A stretch of DNA of 5,197 nucleotides from DASYQV01 sp036005125 (lineage in GTDB: Bacteria > Acidobacteriota > Vicinamibacteria > Vicinamibacterales > UBA2999). Positions within the stretch are counted from its first letter, which is position 1. Every line of letters begins with the position of its first letter. The translations under genes were made by a program, and so were the position numbers. Shown here piece by piece: positions 1-3,898 of this stretch. Where the stretch lies: assembly GCA_036005125.1 (NCBI GenBank), contig DASYQV010000327.1:1-5197 (forward strand), given 5' to 3'. Under the pieces are notes generated by a model. The model did no database searches, was not told the DNA's origin, and saw nothing but the letters and a program-made list of their open reading frames with translations.

Positions 1-981
1 TGGATCACGCCAACCGACCTCTTCTACGTCCGTTCCCATTTCTATACGCCGGCAATCCGGGAGGACGGGTGGTCGCTGCGCGTCGATGGCGAAGTCGAGC
101 GCTCGCTGGACCTGACGCTGACCGAGCTCAGAAAGATGCCCTCGACGACACAGGTCGTCACGTTGGAGTGTGCCGGAAACGGCCGTGCATTTTTTGACCC
201 GCCGGTGGCGGGTGTGCAGTGGAGAAAAGGAGCCGTCGGCACCGCGCGATGGACCGGCATCCGCCTCGCGGATTTGCTGGGCCGGGCGGGCATCAAGCGC
301 TCCGCGCGGCATGTCTGGTTGAATGGCGCGGATGTCGGCACCGGACGAGCCCCGGACTTCATTCGGAACGTGCCGCTCGAGAAAGCCATGCATCCGGACA
401 CGCTCCTCGCGTACGAGATGAATGGCGAGGTGTTGCCTCTTGCACACGGATTTCCCCTGAGGGCGATCGTATCGGGCTGGGAGGGGGCGTACTCGGTCAA
501 GTGGCTCACCCATCTGCACGTCGCCGATCGCGAGCAGGACGGACCCTTTGTGCAGAGCAGTTATCGATATCCGAAACGACCTGTCGCACCCGGCGCCACG
601 GTCCAACCGGCCGACACCGTGCCGCTGAAAGGGCTGGTGGTCAAATCCATCATTACCTCGCCGATGGCTGATGCGGTCGTGCCCCCGGGGCCCGTTCGTA
701 TTGCCGGATTCGCGTGGGCGGGCGAGGCGGAGATCAAGCGGGTTGATGTCTCGACTGACCGCGGCCGCACCTGGGTCCAGGCACGGCTCGGGCGCGATCG
801 AGCGCCGTTTGCCTGGCGGCAATTCGAATATCAGTGGAACGCCACAGACCCGGGGACGTTGCTCGTGTTGTCTCGCGCCGAGGATGACAAGGGTCGAGTC
901 CAGCCCATTGTCGCCGAGTGGAATCCTGCAGGATATCTCTGGAATGCCATCGACCAGGTGCGCGTCAATGTCAAGTCCTGA
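1..981 (+). CDS. Sulfite oxidase-family molybdopterin enzyme, catalytic subunit (5' end missing)
   Basis: The reading frame is open from base 1 to the TGA at 979-981 (326 codons), so the true start and any export signal lie upstream. Counting window codons, ITPTDLFYVRSH (2-13) matches the entry to the family's Mo-cofactor fold, with R11 a likely active-site Arg. LECAGNGR (55-62) carries C57, the Cys that ligates molybdenum. HGFPLR (149-154) and SVKWL (165-169) supply the His, Arg and Lys expected around the cofactor and anion pocket, and Y188 in SSYRYP is a plausible catalytic Tyr. Codons about 215-325 form the C-terminal Mo-co dimerisation domain. Family members oxidise sulfite to sulfate or act on related S-oxo compounds. 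The overlapping downstream gene for a diheme c-type protein suggests electrons pass to cytochrome c, as in SorAB or SoxCD. The family assignment is firm. The substrate (sulfite versus sulfane or other S-oxo compounds) is inferred. Confidence 0.93.
   Translation, partial: WITPTDLFYVRSHFYTPAIREDGWSLRVDGEVERSLDLTLTELRKMPSTTQVVTLECAGNGRAFFDPPVAGVQWRKGAVGTARWTGIRLADLLGRAGIKRSARHVWLNGADVGTGRAPDFIRNVPLEKAMHPDTLLAYEMNGEVLPLAHGFPLRAIVSGWEGAYSVKWLTHLHVADREQDGPFVQSSYRYPKRPVAPGATVQPADTVPLKGLVVKSIITSPMADAVVPPGPVRIAGFAWAGEAEIKRVDVSTDRGRTWVQARLGRDRAPFAWRQFEYQWNATDPGTLLVLSRAEDDKGRVQPIVAEWNPAGYLWNAIDQVRVNVKS
956..960 (+). promoter_or_regulatory. Ribosome binding site choosing the cytochrome start
   Basis: AGGTG lies 7 bases upstream of the ATG at 968, inside the end of the molybdoenzyme gene. 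The same frame stays open upstream to at least base 671, but that stretch has no signal peptide and reads as a shadow of the molybdoenzyme. The ATG at 968 is followed immediately by a good signal sequence, so it is the preferred start. Confidence 0.6.
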
Positions 982-1528
982 CCCGCTCCTTTCGAGACGA
1001 CGAATCAGGTTACTGGTACTCACTCTCCTCAGCGGTGGCATCTTTGCAGCGGGTGCCGCGGCAGGGTGGAGTGCTGCCGCACCCGCGCCTTCCGAAGACC
1101 TTCCCGACGGGCCTGGCCGGCAGACGACGTCGGCGCGATGTCTCACGTGCCACGGCGCCGGTCTGATACGCGAGCAACGACTCTCGAGGGCCGGTTGGGT
1201 GCGCGAGGTCGACAAGATGATCGGCTGGGGAGTATCTCTCAGCGCAACCGAGAAAGACGAAGTCGTCAACTACGTGAGCGCGCGATTCGGCGCAGGCGAT
1301 TCCTCAACCGGTGCTGACACGAGCGCGAGCGACGCCTCGGCGACGCTCCTCCCGCGGTGCCTCACCTGTCACGATATGCATCTCATCGAACAACAGCGGC
1401 TGTCGGCTCCGGGGTGGAAACGCGAGATCGACAAGATGGTCGGTTGGGGCGCCAGCCTGACCGAAGGTGGTGAGGTCGAACGATTGAGTGAGTACCTCGC
1501 GAGGAGATTCGGCCCGGCGACCAGGTGA
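968..1528 (+). CDS. Exported diheme c-type cytochrome made of two tandem CxxCH repeats
   Basis: A 186-residue protein. Residues 1-9 are polar, residues 10-14 (RRRIR) are basic, and about 15-40 form a hydrophobic Ala/Gly-rich segment, indicating a Sec signal peptide or membrane anchor. Two homologous units follow. Residues 57-108 contain CLTCH (58-62), QRLSRAGW and EVDKMIGWG. Residues 130-182 contain CLTCH (131-135), QRLSAPGW and EIDKMVGWG. The second unit repeats the first at a 73-residue offset. Each CxxCH should bind one covalent haem c. The Met of DKM lies exactly 22 residues after the haem His in both units (M84, M157), so it is the likely second axial ligand. The start overlaps the molybdoenzyme stop by 14 bases, which fits translational coupling and a role as its periplasmic electron acceptor. 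It resembles SorB or the diheme SoxD in role but is far shorter than SoxD. The partner role is inferred from context. Confidence 0.88.
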   Translation: MSSPDPLLSRRRIRLLVLTLLSGGIFAAGAAAGWSAAAPAPSEDLPDGPGRQTTSARCLTCHGAGLIREQRLSRAGWVREVDKMIGWGVSLSATEKDEVVNYVSARFGAGDSSTGADTSASDASATLLPRCLTCHDMHLIEQQRLSAPGWKREIDKMVGWGASLTEGGEVERLSEYLARRFGPATR

Positions 1529-1530
1529 GC

Positions 1531-1559
1531 GTGGCGGGGTGTGCCCTCACGTCCGCCAC
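1531..1559. terminator. Hairpin between convergent genes, possible bidirectional terminator
   Basis: GTGGCGG (1531-1537) and CCGCCAC (1553-1559) are perfect inverted complements. Inside the loop, GTG (1541-1543) can pair with CAC (1548-1550). The hairpin fills most of the 44 bases between the stop codons of the cytochrome and arsM, which converge here. There is no T-run on either side, so intrinsic termination is plausible from position but not proven. Confidence 0.45.
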
Positions 1560-1572
1560 TACGGTACGTCGC

Positions 1573-2415
1573 TCAGGACGCGCAGCACCCGGGACCGCAG
1601 CACGCGGACCGTTCCGGTTTTCGCGCGCGAATGAACGCGCTGGCCAGCCTACCCTCGATCTGGCTGGCAATCTGGTCCACGTTCAGGCCGCTCTCGCCGA
1701 GCAGCGCGCGAGCATCGTCGATCTGATACGTGCGCCACCGCTCCACCTCGACGTCAATGAATCCAGCCGCGTTCAACCCGGCGATGTACTCCTCATCCTG
1801 GAGGGCTCCGGCCACGCATCCTGCCCACAGCTCCAGGCTGCGTCGGATCTCCGGCGGCATCTCGCCACGGATGACGACGTCGGAAACAGCGAAACGACCG
1901 CCGGGCTTCAGCACGCGAAACGCCTCGCGCAGCACCGCGTTCTTGTCCGAGGCGAGATTGATGACGCAGTTCGAGATGACGACGTCGACCGATTCGCCTG
2001 GCAGCGGAATCGCCTCGATCGTCCCCTTGAGGAACTCGACGTTCGTTGCGCCAGCCTTGCGCTGATTCTCACGCGCGAGCGCCAGCATGTCGTCGGTCAT
2101 GTCCAGGCCATAGACTTTGCCCGTCGGACCGACACGCTTCGCGGAGAGCAGGACGTCGATCCCTCCGCCGGAGCCGAGATCCAGCACCGTCTGCCCAGGT
2201 TCGAGCTGAAGCAGCGCCGTCGGATTCCCGCAGCCGAGCGACACGGCCACCGCGTCCGCCGGAACGTCGGCGGTTTCGGCATCCGAGTACAGATTCGACG
2301 AAATCGGATCGCCGCACCCGCACGGCGTGGAACCGCAGGACCCCGTCTTCCCCACGGACCGGGCGATCTCACCGTATTTCTCGCGAACGACCTCGTGCAC
2401 GTGTATGTCAGCCAT
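1573..2415 (-). CDS. arsM: Arsenite S-adenosylmethionine methyltransferase (ArsM)
   Basis: A 280-residue soluble class I methyltransferase that transfers methyl groups from S-adenosylmethionine to trivalent arsenic. The SAM-binding motif I is VLDLGSGGGID (77-87), followed by the acidic loop GLDMTDDM (103-110). The three Cys that bind As(III) in the ArsM family are recognisable: C62 in SLGCGNP, C150 in ISNCVINL and C200 in WAGCVAGAL. RVLKPGGRFAVSDV (167-180) is the family's conserved late-domain strand. There are also an N-terminal Cys cluster (C27, C32, C34) and a C-terminal ACCGPGCC tail (C272, C273, C277, C278), common in bacterial ArsM and possibly able to bind metalloid. The ATG is preceded on the minus strand by AGGAG (complement of 2422-2426) with a 6-base spacer. 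It converges on the cytochrome gene and diverges from the 2553-3184 operon. No arsR is visible. Identification is firm. How far methylation proceeds (mono-, di- or trimethyl) cannot be told. Confidence 0.95.
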   Translation of the reverse strand: MADIHVHEVVREKYGEIARSVGKTGSCGSTPCGCGDPISSNLYSDAETADVPADAVAVSLGCGNPTALLQLEPGQTVLDLGSGGGIDVLLSAKRVGPTGKVYGLDMTDDMLALARENQRKAGATNVEFLKGTIEAIPLPGESVDVVISNCVINLASDKNAVLREAFRVLKPGGRFAVSDVVIRGEMPPEIRRSLELWAGCVAGALQDEEYIAGLNAAGFIDVEVERWRTYQIDDARALLGESGLNVDQIASQIEGRLASAFIRARKPERSACCGPGCCAS

Positions 2416-2552
2416 CGAAGGCTCCTGACATCCCTTTTACTCGCAAAGTGCAGTCTACACCGGAGCTCACCGAGTTGACGCAGGCCGGATCCTCGGATGC
2501 GGTTGTCGCGTCTAAAGACGTCAAAACCCCGGAGACGAGTGAGGTGTAGCAG
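2416..2552. promoter_or_regulatory. Divergent intergenic control region between arsM and the Cys-Cys/ynfA operon
   Basis: These 137 bases must hold promoters for both directions unless transcription comes from further away. Visible signals are an AGGAG ribosome site for arsM (minus strand, 2422-2426) and GAGGTG (2541-2546), 6 bases before the ATG at 2553. A TTGACG at 2475-2480 resembles a -35 box, but no good -10 sits at normal spacing. On the minus strand TAGACT (complement of about 2451-2456) is a weak -10 candidate without a clear -35. The promoters are therefore inferred from layout, not read. Confidence 0.45.
2509..2520. repeat. Short perfect palindrome, possible operator
   Basis: CGTCT and AGACG flank a two-base AA centre, giving a 12-base palindrome 32 bases before the start at 2553, within the divergent control region. 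It does not match the usual ATCAA-N6-TTGAT pattern of ArsR boxes. It could be a repressor site or chance. Confidence 0.3.
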
Positions 2553-2858
2553 ATGCCAGATCTCCCGGTTGCCTGCACGTTGGGTCCAGACGCCCTGACG
2601 GCGCGTCGCGAAGGGCTGCTGTCGGAATTGTTGCGGCAGCCGCACACGCGCGAGGATCTCGCCAGCGGATACCGGTTCTCGTTCCCAGCGACGGACGACA
2701 CGTTTGCGCTCGTAACGAGGACGGTCGAGTTGGAGCGCCGCTGCTGTAGATTCCTCCGCTTTCAGATCACCGTCGAGCCCGATGGAGGACCCGTGTCGGT
2801 GGAGCTCACCGGACCGGAAGGGACTCGCGAGTTCCTGTCCGCGCTCTTCGAATCGTGA
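2553..2858 (+). CDS. Uncharacterised 101-residue protein with a Cys-Cys motif, coupled to ynfA
   Basis: I do not recognise a named family with a known function. The protein has no membrane segment or signal peptide. One Cys (C8) lies in PVACTLGPDAL near the N-terminus. The most distinctive stretch is VELERRCCRFLRFQI (58-72) with C64 and C65, followed by VEPDGGPVSVELTGPEGTREFL (75-95), which suggests beta strands and a closing helix. The three Cys could bind a soft metal or metalloid. From general memory, similar small proteins with an ERRCC-P/R-FL motif occur as hypotheticals near arsenic and mercury genes, but this was not checked. The start is supported by GAGGTG at 2541-2546. The TGA overlaps the GTG start of ynfA (GTGA, 2855-2858), so the two are very probably co-translated. 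The divergent arsM suggests a metalloid or metal response. The gene looks real; its function is unknown. Confidence 0.8.
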   Translation: MPDLPVACTLGPDALTARREGLLSELLRQPHTREDLASGYRFSFPATDDTFALVTRTVELERRCCRFLRFQITVEPDGGPVSVELTGPEGTREFLSALFES

Positions 2859-3184
2859 GAAACATCGGGGTCTTTGTGGTCGCCGCGGTGCTGGAGATCG
2901 CCGGCTGCTTTGCGTTCTGGCTGTGGCTTCGGCGCGGCGTGTCGTTCGCGGTGGCCCTGCTCGGCATGGGAAGCCTGGCCGGCTTCGCATTCGCACTGAC
3001 ACGTGTCGATTCGGCATATGCAGGCCGCGCCTACGCAGCGTACGGCGGGATTTACATCGCAGCGTCGCTCGTCTGGTTGTGGATCGCCGAACAACAGCGA
3101 CCGACCGTGAGCGATCTGATCGGCGCCGCTCTCGCCGTTGCCGGCGCTGCAGTCATTGTCGGATTTGCGCTGAAAGGCTCCTAA
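2855..3184 (+). CDS. ynfA: YnfA-family (UPF0060) small four-helix membrane protein
   Basis: A 109-residue protein, close to the usual length of about 108. Four hydrophobic segments lie at about 3-23, 29-50, 60-80 and 86-105. Family signatures are clear: a Glu inside the first helix with LEIAGCFAFWLWLRRG (13-28), then RVDSAYAGRAYAAYGGIYI (50-68), WLWIAEQQRP (74-83) and DLIGAALAVAGAAVI (87-101). YnfA proteins belong to the small multidrug resistance / drug-metabolite transporter group and probably work as inner-membrane dimers. The substrate is uncertain. The start is GTG within the GTGA overlap with the preceding stop, and no separate Shine-Dalgarno is visible, so translation is probably coupled to the Cys-Cys gene. 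Its pairing with that gene opposite arsM hints at export of a toxic metal(loid) or cationic compound, which is inference. Confidence 0.93.
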   Translation: MRNIGVFVVAAVLEIAGCFAFWLWLRRGVSFAVALLGMGSLAGFAFALTRVDSAYAGRAYAAYGGIYIAASLVWLWIAEQQRPTVSDLIGAALAVAGAAVIVGFALKGS

Positions 3185-3418
3185 TCCGGAATTCACGTGA
3201 GTTGCCGTGGACCGCATCTTGAAACGCGGCCTGCCGGGTCTGACCGCGTGCGCCAAGGCTCTCGACAGAGTTTTCGCGAAGTCCGGTGTCGATTTCGCGG
3301 TGCCTCATTCGACATGTAAGTAGAGCCGGGTTTGGCCACTCGAGACGGTCGGGAACCTCGCTCGAGCTCCACACAAAAACACGTCGGCCCTCGTACGAAG
3401 CCGAATGCGAGGTAGTCC
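3185..3418. other. Intergenic stretch without a supported gene
   Basis: These 234 bases between ynfA and the STAS gene contain a decayed REP-like sequence (3207-3243), and a GAGGT ribosome site at 3409-3413 ends the region. I see no convincing small gene and no clear promoter. Open frames on the reverse strand here have unnatural composition for protein. Confidence 0.6.
3207..3243 (+). repeat. Decayed REP-like copy related to the element at 3784-3843
   Basis: Bases 3207-3231 match 3784-3808 at 20 of 25 positions. The left arm ACCGCATCTT is kept, while the palindrome is broken in its centre and right arm (GAAACGCGGCC). Just after it, GCCGGGTCTGA (3233-3243) is identical to 3820-3830, the start of the second hairpin of the intact unit. 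Both modules occur in the same order and orientation, so common origin is more likely than chance, although the copy can no longer form either full hairpin. Confidence 0.6.
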
Positions 3419-3721
3419 ATGAGCGCCACACTCGAACTCTGCAGTTGCCGTTCGATCCTTGAAGTGGAGGGATCGCTTCGAGCGCCGGTCACGTCCGAAC
3501 TGACCCGGAGAGTCCAGGCGCGGCTCGTTGGTGGCGAGCGGCGAATTCTGCTGGATTTGGGGCGCCTGTCCGACATCGATGCGGCCGGGGTGGGCGAACT
3601 GGTGCGTGTCTACAAGACCACGCGCGCCGCCGGCGGCATGCTGCGGATTACGCATGCGGGCGGACGCGTCGGCCGAGTCCTCCAGGTCACGGGCCTCCTG
3701 CAGCTTCTGAAGGGATCGTAA
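3419..3721 (+). CDS. STAS-domain protein (anti-sigma-factor-antagonist-like) lacking the phosphorylatable Ser
   Basis: A 100-residue single-domain protein with the STAS fold pattern: an N-terminal beta strand pair (RSILEVEGSLRAPVTSEL, 11-28), a helix, then ILLDLGRLSDIDAAGVGELV (43-62), a second helix (RVYKTTRAAGG) and MLRITHAGGRVGRVLQVTGL (74-93). It therefore resembles SpoIIAA/RsbV-type anti-sigma-factor antagonists, which bind an anti-sigma kinase and are switched off by phosphorylation in the DSSG-type motif. Here that motif reads D54-A55-A56-G57, so neither usual Ser is present. The protein could be permanently active, be controlled by another route, or have a non-sigma structural or regulatory role. 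GAGGT (3409-3413) lies 5 bases before the ATG. No kinase, phosphatase or sigma gene is adjacent, so no partner can be named. Fold assignment is good; role uncertain. Confidence 0.85.
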   Translation: MSATLELCSCRSILEVEGSLRAPVTSELTRRVQARLVGGERRILLDLGRLSDIDAAGVGELVRVYKTTRAAGGMLRITHAGGRVGRVLQVTGLLQLLKGS

Positions 3722-3731
3722 GCCCGTGTAA

Positions 3732-3773
3732 CGCAGGCCGCATCTTTAGATGCGCCCCAGTAACGGGCCTGCG
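3732..3773. repeat. REP-like unit 1 (shortened)
   Basis: CGCAGGCC (3732-3739) is mirrored by GGCCTGCG (3766-3773), enclosing a hairpin whose arms are CGCATCT (3739-3745) and AGATGCG (3748-3754) with loop TT. Past one C/C mismatch, two more G-C pairs extend it to 3736-3757. Bases 3735-3760 match 3786-3811 of unit 2 at 24 of 26 positions. It lacks the second hairpin of unit 2, as if that part had been deleted. Confidence 0.75.
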
Positions 3774-3783
3774 AATGGCAATC

Positions 3784-3843
3784 GTAGGCCGCATCTTCAG
3801 ATGCGGCCCAGCGGCGGGCGCCGGGTCTGAAGACCCGGCCTAC
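3784..3843. repeat. REP-like unit 2 with two perfect hairpins and inverted ends
   Basis: The unit is bounded by GTAGGCC (3784-3790) and GGCCTAC (3837-3843). Hairpin A has 10-base arms GGCCGCATCT (3787-3796) and AGATGCGGCC (3799-3808) around TC. Hairpin B has 9-base arms GCCGGGTCT (3820-3828) and AGACCCGGC (3831-3839) around GA. The two hairpins are similar in plan but differ in arm sequence and face each other, as in paired REP arrangements. All stems are perfect. Confidence 0.8.
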
Positions 3844-3898
3844 ATACCGCCCCGGCCCCCGCCAATCGATTCGGGATGCGTTACACTTGCGTCCACCC

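Larger units (their letters stand above)
3726..3886. mobile_element. 161-base palindrome-rich element with 10-base terminal inverted repeats (MITE/REP-like)
   Basis: GTGTAACGCA (3726-3735) and TGCGTTACAC (3877-3886) are perfect inverted complements. Between them lie three hairpins in two related units. The element begins 4 bases after the STAS stop and ends 12 bases before the dctA start, so it is nearly the whole spacer. There is no coding capacity and no obvious target-site duplication in the immediate flanks. The terminal repeats plus internal repeated palindromes resemble a non-autonomous mobile element or a REP cluster. Mobility is inferred. It may also act as a transcription terminator or mRNA-stabilising structure between the two genes. 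Confidence 0.5.

Noticed and set aside
671..967. N-terminal extension of the cytochrome frame
   Set aside because: The frame is open upstream of 968, but this stretch overlaps the conserved dimerisation domain of the molybdoenzyme, lacks a signal sequence, and would bury the clear signal peptide that starts at 968.
1525..2478. 317-codon + strand open frame opposite arsM
   Set aside because: It lies across the complete ArsM gene on the other strand, which has all its motifs and a good ribosome site. The + strand product has no family features.
2475..2516. TTGACG with TCTAAA as a -35/-10 pair for the 2553 operon
   Set aside because: The spacer is 30 bases, far from the normal 16-18, and no better -10 lies at the right distance.
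2097..3017. 306-codon minus strand open frame across arsM, the Cys-Cys gene and ynfA
   Set aside because: It runs through three better supported genes and its product is Arg/Pro/Ser-rich without domains: a GC-skewed shadow frame.
3352..3385. GGAACC followed by CGTC, resembling an ECF-sigma promoter upstream of the STAS gene
   Set aside because: The two elements are separated by 24 bases, well over the usual spacing of about 16, so the match is probably chance.
3726..3886. CRISPR-like array or attachment site
   Set aside because: The repeats are internally palindromic, only two related units are present with different lengths, and there are no regular unique spacers, adjacent integrase or tRNA.
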